64,000 nucleotides of DNA from assembly GCF_000429325.1 (NCBI RefSeq), contig NZ_AUBQ01000003.1, positions 186,001 to 250,000 on the forward strand. Direction: 5' to 3'. Shown here in pieces: positions 42,111-52,317 of this stretch. Positions within the stretch are counted from its first letter, which is position 1, and each line of letters begins with the position of its first letter. The stretch is from Fundidesulfovibrio putealis DSM 16056 (GTDB taxonomy: Bacteria > Desulfobacterota > Desulfovibrionia > Desulfovibrionales > Desulfovibrionaceae). The notes beneath the pieces were generated by a model, which saw only the letters and a list, made by a program, of their open reading frames with translations, was not told where the DNA came from and did not search any database. The position numbers and the translations under genes are program-made.

Positions 42111-42237
42111 GCAGTGTATGGTACATGTCGATGTGTGCTGGGATTCTTTTCGTAGTGCACTAATTTTGCTAGACAATTTAATGTTTACCCCCCCCCTCTC
42201 CACCTTGCCCGTTGGGTCGCCCACTTCGTTTTTGCCG

Positions 42238-43440
42238 TTACTGATTCTCCGCAATCGCAGGACGGTATTTTGCTAGCAAGTTGCGAATGACCGCTTGCCC
42301 CTTTTCGCTCGGAACCCGCAGGGCCGCCTCGGAATTGCAACCCAGAACGTCGGATCCGGTGGACAGCCCGAACCAGCGCGTGGCCAGCACGGCGGCTAGA
42401 TAATCACCCACCGCTTTGTTGCCCTCAACGGTCCAATGGGTGTCAGTGCCGTAGTACAGTTTTTCACCCATGTTCGCGTGGCTGGTCAGGCAGGCGCTCG
42501 GATCGATTATCGGGTCCTTGACTCCGGCACGTTTGCGTTCCTGATCCAGAAGGAAAGCCGGGAGGGCAGGGTCGAAGGTGTCCGACGTGACGCGAGAGAG
42601 CGCCGAAATTTCCAAAAGCAGATTGTTGTCAAAGAAGATGTGAGGCGGGCTCGCTACCACCGCGACCTTGATTCCGGAATCCTGCATTTGTCTGACCATG
42701 TTCATGAACTGATGGGTCCAGTCCATGGCATTATGAAATTTGGGCAGTTCCGCAGGATCAAACACGCGCGCAGACCGCGACATGATCTGGACGTACCGCT
42801 TCCAGGGGAACTGAAAGGAAGGCTTGTACTGGGCAGTGCCCGGACTGGAGTTTTGCCTGGCCTGTATGTTGGTGTAGATGTAATCCATGAATCGAAGCGA
42901 ATGTTCGCGTGGTAATGTTGCTCCAATACCGGTTAGAATGTTGTCAAGAACTGCACGGTCAGGTGAGTATGGCGTGAATTCAAGGTCGGTGTAATCGTTT
43001 CCGAGATAATTGTTGAATACTACAGCATCGAACTGAAGGAGTTTGCTCCAGAAGCGATAATAGCCCATGTATTGTGGAAAGGATGTTCCGGGAATTCCCA
43101 GGTTGACCACCCGGAAGCGTTTCCCGAGGCTCAAACTGTTGAGTTCCTTCTCAAGCACTGCGCTGTACGCGTATTCAGCCTTCGTGGTGGAAGAGGTGTA
43201 GGAATCCCCGATGCACAAGATGCGGAATTCATCCGGTGGCTTGGACCGGGAAAGGTCAATGTTGTGATCGTTGAAGCCGTATTGCTTAAGATTGATGATG
43301 GATGATTCCTTGTCAACAGCTTTTATTAAAAATTTCTTTTCATATTGCCTGAATAAGATGTCGGAAGCTGCGGCAATGAGCAAGGTTGAGGCCAGGATGA
43401 GGATGGATTTGGAAATGATAATAAGTACTTTTCTCATCAC
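42238..43440 (-). CDS. SGNH-hydrolase-like membrane-anchored protein
   Basis: 400 residues. An N-terminal membrane helix (VLIIISKSILILASTLLIAA) precedes an extracytoplasmic domain with the SGNH nucleophile block RILCIGDSYTSSTT, a VFNNYLGNDYTD block and the catalytic Asp/His segment YYGTDTHWTVEGN. The layout resembles AlgJ/AlgX-type or related polysaccharide O-acetyl-modifying enzymes and secreted esterases. The substrate is unknown and no polysaccharide cluster is adjacent. The gene is somewhat AT-richer than its neighbours. Confidence 0.78.
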   Translation of the reverse strand: MMRKVLIIISKSILILASTLLIAAASDILFRQYEKKFLIKAVDKESSIINLKQYGFNDHNIDLSRSKPPDEFRILCIGDSYTSSTTKAEYAYSAVLEKELNSLSLGKRFRVVNLGIPGTSFPQYMGYYRFWSKLLQFDAVVFNNYLGNDYTDLEFTPYSPDRAVLDNILTGIGATLPREHSLRFMDYIYTNIQARQNSSPGTAQYKPSFQFPWKRYVQIMSRSARVFDPAELPKFHNAMDWTHQFMNMVRQMQDSGIKVAVVASPPHIFFDNNLLLEISALSRVTSDTFDPALPAFLLDQERKRAGVKDPIIDPSACLTSHANMGEKLYYGTDTHWTVEGNKAVGDYLAAVLATRWFGLSTGSDVLGCNSEAALRVPSEKGQAVIRNLLAKYRPAIAENQ

Positions 43441-43916
43441 GGCATATAACTCCTGGATCTGGAGGTGGTCACGATACCCTGTGTCGATTCATAGTGCAGA
43501 ACAACTGGCTCCGGGAAAGAAACAAAAATGAAGTTGCAATGCGGAGCAGTACAACCCGCTAGTGGATCCCTGTTCATTTATGGAGGCGCGGGCGGAGTAG
43601 GAAGTTACGAGCCCGGAGTAGGCGTTACGGAATCTGCCTGAGCAGCCACGTAACGGTCCTTCCGGGTTTGGTGTGGGGAGCGTTCGTCACGAGCCAGCCG
43701 GATAGGGGCCAGACCCCGTAGAGGAAGCAGATGGGGGGCAGGTTGAGCTGTTTTCTCGACCCCCCAGAAGAGTGCAGGCGCTCCGTCGAGGTGTCACTCG
43801 GCGGGGCGCCCCTTTCTTGCCCGGATTATCTCGCTTCCAACCATGTGTTGACAGCAAGGAAGGCTTCGGCCATTGATTGGTGAAAATGACAATATTGTAG
43901 ATACAAGGTCGAAATT
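43441..43916. other. Divergent intergenic region upstream of the Anbu operon
   Basis: Contains promoters for the SGNH gene and the Anbu operon. The AT-rich stretch at 43880-43915 is the likely operon promoter. A short minus-strand frame ending near 43620 has plausible-looking residues but no start and no recognisable family. No other feature is supported. Confidence 0.4.
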
Positions 43917-45350
43917 ATGAAATTCACGGGCTACGACACGGGTCCTTTCTACGATGAGATGTTCAGCTCCCCCGGCGTGCCGCGCGAGGGCGCCCGCCTG
44001 CTCATGGAGAAAATCGAGGCGTTGCCGGGCGGCGAGCTGCCAGGTCGCCAGCACAAGGCCGAGCAGGCCCTCTACGACCTGGGCATCACCTTCACGGTGT
44101 ACGGCCATGAGGAGGGGACGGAAAAGATCTTCCCGTTTGATGTGGTCCCCCGCGTTGTGGAGGCAAGGGACTGGGACAAGATCGAGATCGGGCTCAAACA
44201 GCGCATATACGCCCTGAACCTGTTCCTGGACGACATCTACCACGACCAGAAGATCCTGAAAGACAAGGTCATCCCCCGCGAGATCATAGAAACAGCGGAG
44301 GGTTTCCTGCCTGCATGCATGAACATAGATCCCCCCAAGGGCATCTGGTGCCACATCACGGGGACTGACCTGATACGCGACGAACACGGGGTTTTTCACG
44401 TTCTGGAGGACAACCTGCGCTGCCCCTCGGGCGTCTCCTACGTGCTGGCCAACCGTCGGCTCATGAAGCGCACCCTCCCCGAGGTCTTCGCCGCCTCCCG
44501 CGTGCGCCCGGTGGACGACTACCCGGCCCGGCTCCTTGACCTGCTCATGCGCATGGCCCCCAAGGGCGTCACCCGGCCGCGCGTGGCGCTGCTCACTCCG
44601 GGCATCTACAATTCCGCCTACTTCGAGCACTCCTTCCTGGCTTTGCAGACCGGCATCGAGTTGGTGCAGGGCCAGGACCTCGTGGTGCAGGACAGGCAGG
44701 TGTTCATGCGCACCACCAAGGGGCTCAAGCGGGTGGACGTGATCTACCGCCGCCTCAACGACGACTATCTGGACCCCAAAGTCTTCCGTCCGGAATCCGT
44801 GCTCGGAGTTCCAGGCCTCATGGACGCCTACCGGGCGGGCAATGTGAGCCTGGCGAACGCGCCGGGAACCGGGGTGGCCGACGACAAGGTCGTCTACGCC
44901 TTCGTGCCCAAGATCATCCGCTACTACCTCGGCGAGGACGCCTTCATTCCGAACGTGCCGACCTTCCTCTGCTGGCGCGACGACGAACGGGATCACGTTC
45001 TTGCAAATCTCGAGACAATGGTGGTCAAGGCGGCCAACGAGTCCGGCGGCTACGGAATGCTGGTCGGCCCTGGTTCCTCGAAACAGGAGCGCGAGGACTT
45101 CACCGCGCGCATCAAGGCCAAGCCGCGAAACTACATCGCCCAGCCTGCGCTCATGCTGTCGCGCGCCCCGGTAATCGTGGGGGACCACTTCGAGGGACGC
45201 CACGTCGATCTGCGGCCCTACATCCTCCACGACGGCGACGTCCGGGTGATCCCCGGAGGCCTCACGCGGGTGGCGCTCAAAAAAGGCTCGCTTGTGGTCA
45301 ACTCCTCCCAGGGCGGCGGCAGCAAGGACACCTGGGTCCTCAAACACTAA
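43917..45350 (+). CDS. Circularly permuted ATP-grasp type 2 protein (Anbu operon)
   Basis: 477 residues of the CP_ATP-grasp_2 family (formerly DUF404/DUF407). Family blocks include [59 protein letters not shown] then [27 protein letters not shown] and a C-terminal [23 protein letters not shown]-grasp folds couple ATP hydrolysis to amide-bond formation. First gene of the four-gene operon; the next starts 16 bases later. Substrates of this family are unknown; peptide tagging or synthesis has been proposed from gene neighbourhood. Confidence 0.9.
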   Translation: MKFTGYDTGPFYDEMFSSPGVPREGARLLMEKIEALPGGELPGRQHKAEQALYDLGITFTVYGHEEGTEKIFPFDVVPRVVEARDWDKIEIGLKQRIYALNLFLDDIYHDQKILKDKVIPREIIETAEGFLPACMNIDPPKGIWCHITGTDLIRDEHGVFHVLEDNLRCPSGVSYVLANRRLMKRTLPEVFAASRVRPVDDYPARLLDLLMRMAPKGVTRPRVALLTPGIYNSAYFEHSFLALQTGIELVQGQDLVVQDRQVFMRTTKGLKRVDVIYRRLNDDYLDPKVFRPESVLGVPGLMDAYRAGNVSLANAPGTGVADDKVVYAFVPKIIRYYLGEDAFIPNVPTFLCWRDDERDHVLANLETMVVKAANESGGYGMLVGPGSSKQEREDFTARIKAKPRNYIAQPALMLSRAPVIVGDHFEGRHVDLRPYILHDGDVRVIPGGLTRVALKKGSLVVNSSQGGGSKDTWVLKH

Positions 45351-45366
45351 CCGGAAAGGACGAGCT

Positions 45367-46344
45367 ATGCTCTCGCGCGTGGCAAACGCCGTATACTGGA
45401 TGAGCCGTTATCTGGAGCGGGCCGGAAACCTGGCCCGGTTCGTGGACGTGAACTGGCACCTGACCCTGGATATCCCCGGATCAGGACAGGACGCCTGGAA
45501 ATCCCTCATCATCGCCAGCGGCGACAAGGCCCTCTTCGAGGAACGGTACGCAGAATACGACGCCGCCTCGGTGATCACCTTCCTCAGTTTCGAGGCCGAG
45601 TACCAGAACTCCATATCCTCCTGCCTGTGGCTGGCCCGCGAAAACGCCCGCGCTATACGCGAGGTGATCCCCTACGAAATGTGGGAGCAGATCAACACGA
45701 CGTTCCACTTCGTGAAGGAGGCCTCCAGACGGCCTCTGGACGTGGTGGAGAACCCCTATGAACTCTGCCAGGAGGTCAAGCGGGGGGATTTCATCGTCGG
45801 CGGGATATCGGCGGACGCCATGATCAACGACGAAGCGTGGCACTTCGCGCGCATGGGCAGGCTTTTGGAGCGCTGCGACAAGACCTCGCGCATTCTGGAC
45901 GTGAACTGCCACCGCATGCTCCCGGAGGAGGGCGACCAGAGCCTGGTTTTTGATTCCATCCACTGGTCCGCCCTGCTGCGGGCCACCAGCGCGCTCAACG
46001 CCTTCCGGCGTTGCCGGGGACGCATCTCGCCTGCAAAGGTCGTGGAATTTCTCATGCTCGACCAGGAGTTCCCCCGGTCCGTGCTGCATGGCCTCATCCA
46101 GACCCAGGCGTCCCTGTACACCATCACGGGAACCCCCATGGGGCACTTCGCCAGCGAGAGCGAGCGGCTGCTGGGCCAGCTTCGCGCAGACTTGTCGTAC
46201 TTGACCATAGAGGATGTTTTCGACCAAGGTCTGCACCGCTTCACGGACAGGATGCAAATTCGCATGAACGCAGTGGACGCCTGTCTCGGGCGCGAATTTT
46301 TCGGCTACCCCGGCGGGGCGGCCCAGGTACAGGTGGAACAATGA
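45367..46344 (+). CDS. Alpha-E domain protein (DUF403)
   Basis: 325 residues, all-helical, of the alpha-E family (COG2307). The N-terminus MLSRVANAVYWMSRYLERAG is diagnostic. SSCLWLARENARAIREVIPY and FARMGRLLERCDKTSRILDV follow. These proteins almost always accompany the ATP-grasp protein upstream; a joint complex is inferred. The stop overlaps the Anbu start (ATGA), indicating coupled translation. Confidence 0.9.
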   Translation: MLSRVANAVYWMSRYLERAGNLARFVDVNWHLTLDIPGSGQDAWKSLIIASGDKALFEERYAEYDAASVITFLSFEAEYQNSISSCLWLARENARAIREVIPYEMWEQINTTFHFVKEASRRPLDVVENPYELCQEVKRGDFIVGGISADAMINDEAWHFARMGRLLERCDKTSRILDVNCHRMLPEEGDQSLVFDSIHWSALLRATSALNAFRRCRGRISPAKVVEFLMLDQEFPRSVLHGLIQTQASLYTITGTPMGHFASESERLLGQLRADLSYLTIEDVFDQGLHRFTDRMQIRMNAVDACLGREFFGYPGGAAQVQVEQ

Positions 46345-47099
46345 CCTTTTGTCTTGGCATTACCGTGGACGAGGGCCTGGTCGGCATTGCCGACACCCGG
46401 ATCACGGCGGGCAACGAAATGACCACCGCCCAGAAGATGAGCACCTACGAGACCCAGAGCGGGGCCATCTTCTTCATGACCTCCGGGCTGCGCTCCGTGC
46501 GCGACAAAGTGGTGACATACTTTGAAGAGGCGCTGGAGACCTGCCCCCCACAGGACAAGATCTACAAGGCGGTGAACACCCTGGCGGACATCATCCGCCG
46601 CGTGGCCAAGGAGGACAAGGAATACCTCGACGAAGCAGGGCTCCACTTCAACATCCACGTGATCATGGGCGGGCAGTTCTCGGGCGACTCCAGCCACAGG
46701 CTCTACCTCATCTACCCCCAGGGCAACTGGGTGGAGATCAGCCCCGGCACCCCCTACCACATCATAGGGGAGACCGGATACGGCAAGCCCGTGTTGGACC
46801 GCACCCTCAAGCACGAGGACTCCATCAACTTCGCCCTCAAGGTGGGCTGCCTGGCCTTCGATTCCACCCGCATTAGCGCCGCCGGGGTGGATTTCCCGCT
46901 GGATGTCGTGGTGTACACCAAGGGGACGTTCTCCCTGGTGGAGCATCGCTTCGAAAAAAAGGACCTGGAGCACATCTCCACCTGGTGGCAGGAACGCCTG
47001 CGCGAGAGCGTCCATGTTCTGCCGTCGGAATGGATCGAGGCCATTGCGGCAAAGCTCTCTCCGGTCACCCGCAAATTGCAATGCCGTCTCGAGGAATAG
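46341..47099 (+). CDS. Anbu-type proteasome-family peptidase
   Basis: 252 residues of the Ntn-hydrolase proteasome beta fold. The N-terminus MTFCLGITVDEGLVGIADTR places Thr2 as nucleophile after Met removal, with no propeptide. Asp18 and Lys32 match proteasomal D17/K33 roles. The Gly-rich turn SGLRSVRDKV and the C-terminal QERLRESVHVLPS are family-like. Anbu proteins form open helical or ring assemblies rather than the 20S barrel, and no regulatory ATPase is known. The gene overlaps the alpha-E gene by 4 bases and precedes the transglutaminase-like gene by 4. Confidence 0.9.
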   Translation: MTFCLGITVDEGLVGIADTRITAGNEMTTAQKMSTYETQSGAIFFMTSGLRSVRDKVVTYFEEALETCPPQDKIYKAVNTLADIIRRVAKEDKEYLDEAGLHFNIHVIMGGQFSGDSSHRLYLIYPQGNWVEISPGTPYHIIGETGYGKPVLDRTLKHEDSINFALKVGCLAFDSTRISAAGVDFPLDVVVYTKGTFSLVEHRFEKKDLEHISTWWQERLRESVHVLPSEWIEAIAAKLSPVTRKLQCRLEE

Positions 47100-47103
47100 T
47101 ATC

Positions 47104-47967
47104 GTGCACTTTACCGGGGAACACGAGACAACATGGCACTTCTCCAGGCCGGTTTTTTTGGAGCCGCATCTGGTGCGCCTTTTCCCCCGGCAGGACAGAA
47201 GCCAGCAGCTGGAGTCGTTCTCCATGCGGGTTCTCCCGGAACCGGCAGGGTTCTCGGAAATCGAGGACGCCGAGGGGAATCAGGCCTGCTGGCTCTGGTT
47301 CGAGGGGCAGCACGCGTCATTGACCATCACCACATGCTTTAGCGCGCGAACCCTGCGCGCGAACCCCTACGATTACCTCCTGAGTCCGGGCGCACATCAG
47401 CTTGCGCCCCAATTTCCGGACAAGGAGCAGGACGTGCTGGGGCCTTGCCTTGCCGCGGTGGCCGATTCGGACAAGGCGGCGCAACTTGGAAGGGAAATCG
47501 CCGAAAGCACCGGCCGGAACACCCTGGCCTTCCTGAACGAGCTCAACTCCTGGCTGTACAGCAACATAGCGGTGGTCATACGCCCCGACCCCGGCATCCA
47601 GTCCCCTGACCTGACCCTGGCGCTGGGTTCCGGAGCCTGCCGGGACACGGCGCTCGTGTTCATGGCCGCGTGCCGGGCGGTGGGCATCCCGGCGCGTTAC
47701 CTCTCCTGCTATCAGGCCGGAGATGCCGACCAGACCCAGCGGGACCTTCACGCCTGCGCCGAGATCTACCTGCCGGGGGCTGGCTGGCGCGGGTACGATC
47801 CCACGCTGGGATTGGCAGTCTCAGACGCGCATCTGGCTCTGTGCGCAAGTTCGGAGCCCGCACTCACCGCGCCTGTCGCGGGAACTTTCCGTGGCAGCGA
47901 CGTATCCAGCAGGATCACGCACCGGATTGAATTGACTACAAGGGATTGCGTCAGCTCATGCGCGTGA
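47104..47967 (+). CDS. Transglutaminase-like cysteine protease-family protein (Anbu operon)
   Basis: 287 residues from GTG 47104, which follows GAGGAATAG at good spacing; the longer frame runs through the Anbu gene and is rejected. The N-terminal beta domain (ETTWHFSRPVFLEPHLVRLF) is the bacterial transglutaminase-like N region. The catalytic triad is C179 (GSGACRDTALVFMAACRAVG), H216 (DLHACAEIYL) and D232 (GYDPTLGL). Members act as isopeptidases, proteases or amide transferases. It is the last gene of the operon and converges with the hybrid kinase gene, overlapping it by 17 bases. Confidence 0.88.
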   Translation: MHFTGEHETTWHFSRPVFLEPHLVRLFPRQDRSQQLESFSMRVLPEPAGFSEIEDAEGNQACWLWFEGQHASLTITTCFSARTLRANPYDYLLSPGAHQLAPQFPDKEQDVLGPCLAAVADSDKAAQLGREIAESTGRNTLAFLNELNSWLYSNIAVVIRPDPGIQSPDLTLALGSGACRDTALVFMAACRAVGIPARYLSCYQAGDADQTQRDLHACAEIYLPGAGWRGYDPTLGLAVSDAHLALCASSEPALTAPVAGTFRGSDVSSRITHRIELTTRDCVSSCA

Positions 47968-50900
47968 CATTTCCCCCCGCGACCCTTTCGATCACCTTGA
48001 TGAGTTCGTCCCTGTTGACTGGCTTTGCGATGTAGTCGTTCATTCCGGCTGCGAGGAACTTCTCCCTGTCGCCAGTCATGGTGTATGCAGTCATGACGAT
48101 GATCGGGATGGCCGACTTCGCGCCCAGTTCGCCCGCAGCCCGGATTGCCTTGGCTGCCTCCACGCCGTCCATCACCGGCATCTGGATATCCATCAGGATC
48201 AGGTCGAACTCCTGGGCAGCCAGGAGTTGCAGCACCTCCTGCCCGTTTCTGGCGGTCGCCACCAGGTATCCAGCCCGCTCAAGCATCCGTTTGCCCGCGA
48301 TTGAGCTCACAGAGTCGTCCTCGGCGAAGAGGATGCGTAATGGACTCCCGGGGGAGGGGGCCTGGGTGCGGGGCTCTTCTTCTTGTGTGAAGCCCGCCGG
48401 TTTGTCGGGGATTGTGAACGGCATGGAGAGGTAAACGGTGGTCCCCTCTCCGGGAGTGCTTTCGAAGGCCATTTCCCCGCCAAGCAGCTTGACCAGGCGG
48501 CGGACGATGGAAAGGCCCAGGCCAGCGCCCTGGTAACGCCGCGTGTAGGACCCTTCGGCCTGGACGAAGGGCTCGAAGATGTTCTTGAGGCTTTCGTCGG
48601 GGATGCCGATTCCTGTGTCGCTTACAGTGATCAGCACGCGGATCGCGGAACCGACCTGGTTCGGGAGCAAGCACGCTTCCACGCGCACCTCTCCCGTGTC
48701 GGTGAACTTGATGGCGTTGCCCACGAGGTTGAACAGGATCTGGCGCAAGCGCGCCTCGTCTCCGATCAATTCCAGGGGAAGTTCCTCGTCGCGCCCAAAC
48801 TCCAGGCGAAGACCTTTCTCCCTCGCCTCCAATTCAAATACTCCCTTGATCGAGTTGCGCATTTCCTTGATGCTGAACTCTGTCTCAAATGTCTGCATCT
48901 TTCCGGATTCAATTCTTGATATGTCCAGTATGTCGGACAGCAGCCTGGTCAGCCGGTTTGTCGATTGAAGCGCTCCAACAAGATACTCGCGCTGTTCTTC
49001 GCTGGGGTGTGTTGTCTCCAGCAGCTGAAGCATGCCGAGTATGCCGTTCAGGGGCGTGCGTATCTCGTGGCTCATGTTGGCAAGAAATTCAGATTTCGCC
49101 TTGTTGGCGGACTCGGCTTCTTCTTTTGCGCTTCGCAGCGCCGCTTCGACTCCGATTCTCGCGGAAATGTCGCGTACTGCGACGATAAGAACCTGCTGGC
49201 CCCGTAACTTGAAGTAACGTCCTGTCAGTTCAACAGGAAATAGTTCTCCAGATTTTTTGCGATGAATTCGTATGGGGATTTGCAGTATTTCATTGTCTTC
49301 AGTTGGTGAAGTGACTATTGAAAGTGAAGATTGTTCAGTTTCCGCGGAGAGATTTGTCGCATCCATGCCGTCAAGTTCTTCGTGGCTGTATCCATAAAGA
49401 GAGCAGGCTGCAGAATTGAACTTGATGAGGCGCTTGTCTGAGCAGTTAATAAGAAATACCGCGTCTGATTCGGCCTCGAACAGTTGCCTGTAGTTTTCCT
49501 CGCTCTGCCTGACGGCGTCCTCAATGTGTTTTCTGTCGGTTATGTCTTGAAGCGTTCCACGCAGCAGGACAACTTTCCCATCGTGGATGAGGGGGTCACA
49601 GATAGTATTGATCCATTTTGTATTGCCCTTTGCCGTCCGTATCTCAAGTTCAAGGTCATAGGGAATGCCTTCTTGTATGGCCCGGTTCACGGCGGCTTCA
49701 ATGAGGCGCCGGGAGTCCGGCAGGTAGAAGTCCAAGCCACCTTGAATCCCCCGTTCTCCCCAGGCGTCCACCTCGTGGATCAAGGCAACCTGCTCCGTGA
49801 CCTTGCCTTCACCGGTGGACAGGTCAACTTCCCAGCCGCCAATCTGGGCCAGCCTCCCCATCTCGCGCAATAAATACTCCTGGCGCTGCATGGCCTCCAT
49901 GGTCTGTTTGCGTTCGGTGATGTCCTGGTTGAATCCATAGGTCTTGATGGTCTTGCCGTCATCGTCCTTCAGAACGAAGTACTTTACTGCGATGTAACCT
50001 GTGCCGCCGTCCGCATAGAGAATGCGGTGCTCGGTGTAGCGGCTGTATCCCCTGTCTTTTGTGCGCTGGGACATTCTGTATTCATCTGCAATGATGTGCC
50101 TGTCTTCAGGGTGCACGAAATGTTCTGCGTATTCTGCAATCGGCATGGTGTAACCGCCCATGGCCTCGGCGGTGGTATGAAATACTGCAAAGAAACTGTC
50201 GGAAAATGTGAAGGTTTCGTTGGTTACATCCAGTTCCCAGTGTCCGATCTTCGCCATGTTCAAGACGTTGGCAAGCGTTGCCTGGCTTTGCATCAGGCGT
50301 TCCTCGGCCTGTTTTCGCTGGCCGATGTCCAAGGCGATCTGGACGCGCACCGTCCTGCCGTCGAACCATTGCAGGAGGCGGTCGTGGTTGATCTGCCATA
50401 TGCCTGAGATGGGGTTGCGATCCTCCCATACGCTGACGGAGGACCCGCCTTCAGTGTCCAGGTTCATCCGCTCGATGGGACAGTTCTGGCAGGCGCAGGA
50501 CTTGTCGCGGAAAATGTCATGGCAGAGTCCGCCGACGCCATCCCTGCCCAGGGCTTCCTTTAGCGCCTGGTTCATGAACAGGACTTCCCGCGTGGAGACA
50601 TCCACCACGTTCACCAGGGCCGGGATTCCGTCCAGGACGGCGGTGAGGGTCCTGTTGGCTTCAGCCAGCTTGCGCTCGACCTCTTTGCGGGGAGTGAGGT
50701 CCGATACGATCCCCAGCACGTGGGGGGCACCCTGCAGTTCCAGCCTGGCCGCACGGACCTCGACAGGAAATATGGCGCCATCCTTGTGTCTGTGGCGGGT
50801 TTCAAACGCCATGCCGTTTGCTGACTGCATGACGGCCTCCAGGGCATTGGGGTTGTCCCTGGATGAGTTTGCGTCGACATCCGGGATGCTCATCCCCAGG

Positions 50901-52021
50901 AGCTCCTCCCGCGTGTAGCCGGTCTGCTGCTGCGCCGCAGCGTTGACCTCCACGAAGCGGCCGTGTTCGTCGGCCAGGTAAATGGCGTCAGCCGCGTTCT
51001 CCACGACGGCGCGCAGGCGCTCCCTGCCTTCCGCCAGGTCTCCCAGGGCCTGCTGCCGCTCGGTGACGTCCTGGACGATGGAAAACAACAGCTGTGTTCC
51101 CCCGCTCTCCACGAGGTTGGAGAACACCTCGACGGTTTTGACCTCGCCGCTTTTGAGTCTGTGGGGGAATATGAATTGCTGCTGGTGTCCGGCCATGGCC
51201 AGGGCGCGCATGGAGGCCAGCTCCCCCGGAGGCAGGGCGTTGATCTGGCTGATGTTAATGCCCTTGAGCTCTTCAAGGCTGTAGCCGTAGAAATTGACCG
51301 CTCCCGTGTTGGCGTCCGCAATGCGTCCTGTGAGCGGCTCAATGAGCAGGAACGGCATCTTGTTCCCGTGGAACAACGAACGGAAACGCTTCTCGCTGCG
51401 CGACAACTCGGCCTGGAGTGCTTCCATGTAGGCCATGATTATCGACACGGCGGCAAGAAGGCCCAGCACCGCCCCGATCAGGAAGCCCCAGGGGGCGAAC
51501 CAGGTCAGGGGGCGCAGGAACGGGTAGTCGAAGTGGTGAAGGCCCCACAGGATCATCGCGCATCCGGCGATGCGGCCTCCGATGCTCTCGCCGCGCGACT
51601 TGCGGATGAGCACCACGCCGTTGAAGATCTGGCTTGAGCCGAAGAAAAAATAGTTGGGGATGAAAAACCACGGCTGGGGAACAGCGAACAGGACTGCCGC
51701 GACGGGCCACAGCACAGCGCCCGCCACTACAACGAAGAACCATCTCCGGGGTGATCTGCCGACGTAGTGGAGCGAACCCAGGAGCAGGAGAGACCCGGTG
51801 CAGGCCACCAGCATCTGTTCCAGCATGGCCACACTGATGAAGGGGCCATAGGTCACGTTGATCAGGATGACCACATTGCGCAGGGCATGGGACAGCCACG
51901 CCAGGCCCCAGAGAATCAAGGCGCTGCTGCGGTACTTGGCGTAGAGAAAGCAGTACAGGAATACAATAATGGAAAAGCAGACGGTTCCTGCGAAAAGGGA
52001 GACAGTAAGCCAGTTGTTCAT
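47951..52021 (-). CDS. Membrane-bound hybrid sensor histidine kinase with multiple PAS domains
   Basis: 1356 residues from the ATG at 52019-52021; 24 more are possible upstream. About seven N-terminal membrane helices (1-220, MASE-like) are followed by at least five PAS/PAC units, for example FRSLFHGNKMPFLLIEPLTG, LRAVVENAADAIYLADEHGR and YRQLFEAESDAVFLINCSDK. One PAS contains a Cys set, CHDIFRDKSCACQNCPIERM, that could bind a metal or haem. The His is in ANMSHEIRTPLNGILG, the HATPase in FNLVGNAIKFTDTG, and a C-terminal receiver has DLILMDIQMPVMDG. It is an orphan phosphorelay kinase; it converges on the Anbu operon but no functional link is shown. Confidence 0.9.
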   Translation of the reverse strand: MNNWLTVSLFAGTVCFSIIVFLYCFLYAKYRSSALILWGLAWLSHALRNVVILINVTYGPFISVAMLEQMLVACTGSLLLLGSLHYVGRSPRRWFFVVVAGAVLWPVAAVLFAVPQPWFFIPNYFFFGSSQIFNGVVLIRKSRGESIGGRIAGCAMILWGLHHFDYPFLRPLTWFAPWGFLIGAVLGLLAAVSIIMAYMEALQAELSRSEKRFRSLFHGNKMPFLLIEPLTGRIADANTGAVNFYGYSLEELKGINISQINALPPGELASMRALAMAGHQQQFIFPHRLKSGEVKTVEVFSNLVESGGTQLLFSIVQDVTERQQALGDLAEGRERLRAVVENAADAIYLADEHGRFVEVNAAAQQQTGYTREELLGMSIPDVDANSSRDNPNALEAVMQSANGMAFETRHRHKDGAIFPVEVRAARLELQGAPHVLGIVSDLTPRKEVERKLAEANRTLTAVLDGIPALVNVVDVSTREVLFMNQALKEALGRDGVGGLCHDIFRDKSCACQNCPIERMNLDTEGGSSVSVWEDRNPISGIWQINHDRLLQWFDGRTVRVQIALDIGQRKQAEERLMQSQATLANVLNMAKIGHWELDVTNETFTFSDSFFAVFHTTAEAMGGYTMPIAEYAEHFVHPEDRHIIADEYRMSQRTKDRGYSRYTEHRILYADGGTGYIAVKYFVLKDDDGKTIKTYGFNQDITERKQTMEAMQRQEYLLREMGRLAQIGGWEVDLSTGEGKVTEQVALIHEVDAWGERGIQGGLDFYLPDSRRLIEAAVNRAIQEGIPYDLELEIRTAKGNTKWINTICDPLIHDGKVVLLRGTLQDITDRKHIEDAVRQSEENYRQLFEAESDAVFLINCSDKRLIKFNSAACSLYGYSHEELDGMDATNLSAETEQSSLSIVTSPTEDNEILQIPIRIHRKKSGELFPVELTGRYFKLRGQQVLIVAVRDISARIGVEAALRSAKEEAESANKAKSEFLANMSHEIRTPLNGILGMLQLLETTHPSEEQREYLVGALQSTNRLTRLLSDILDISRIESGKMQTFETEFSIKEMRNSIKGVFELEAREKGLRLEFGRDEELPLELIGDEARLRQILFNLVGNAIKFTDTGEVRVEACLLPNQVGSAIRVLITVSDTGIGIPDESLKNIFEPFVQAEGSYTRRYQGAGLGLSIVRRLVKLLGGEMAFESTPGEGTTVYLSMPFTIPDKPAGFTQEEEPRTQAPSPGSPLRILFAEDDSVSSIAGKRMLERAGYLVATARNGQEVLQLLAAQEFDLILMDIQMPVMDGVEAAKAIRAAGELGAKSAIPIIVMTAYTMTGDREKFLAAGMNDYIAKPVNRDELIKVIERVAGGNVTRMS

Positions 52022-52317
52022 AAGCGCGCCCACCAATGAGTGTACCGCAGCAGCTGGTATAAAATTAGCCCCGACGCAAGGCCATGAACGCAAAAGGGCG
52101 CTGCTTGAGCGTGGGATATTGTATGATTATGGGGGGGCGATGGCAACGAATATGCCTGGAAGGTGACCTCACCCGAGCTGTGATTCGCAATCCACAGCCA
52201 GGAGCCCGGCCAAAGGTCGGGAGCAGTTCACCCGAGGCGCGGGCGCGTCGTGCGGGTCAGGCTCCTGTGCGCCTGCCTGGGGCGGCTGTCATCCGGCGGC
52301 ATTGGGGCAAGGACGTG

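Noticed and set aside
43500-43800. Minus-strand frame ending near 43620 with plausible residues (FLYGVWPLSGWLVTNAPHTK)
   Set aside because: No start codon with ribosome site, no recognised family, and it lies in a divergent promoter region; too weak to call.
46903-47103. Extended start of the transglutaminase-like gene inside the Anbu gene
   Set aside because: The extension is out-of-frame Anbu sequence; GTG 47104 has a proper ribosome site and gives the family N-terminus.
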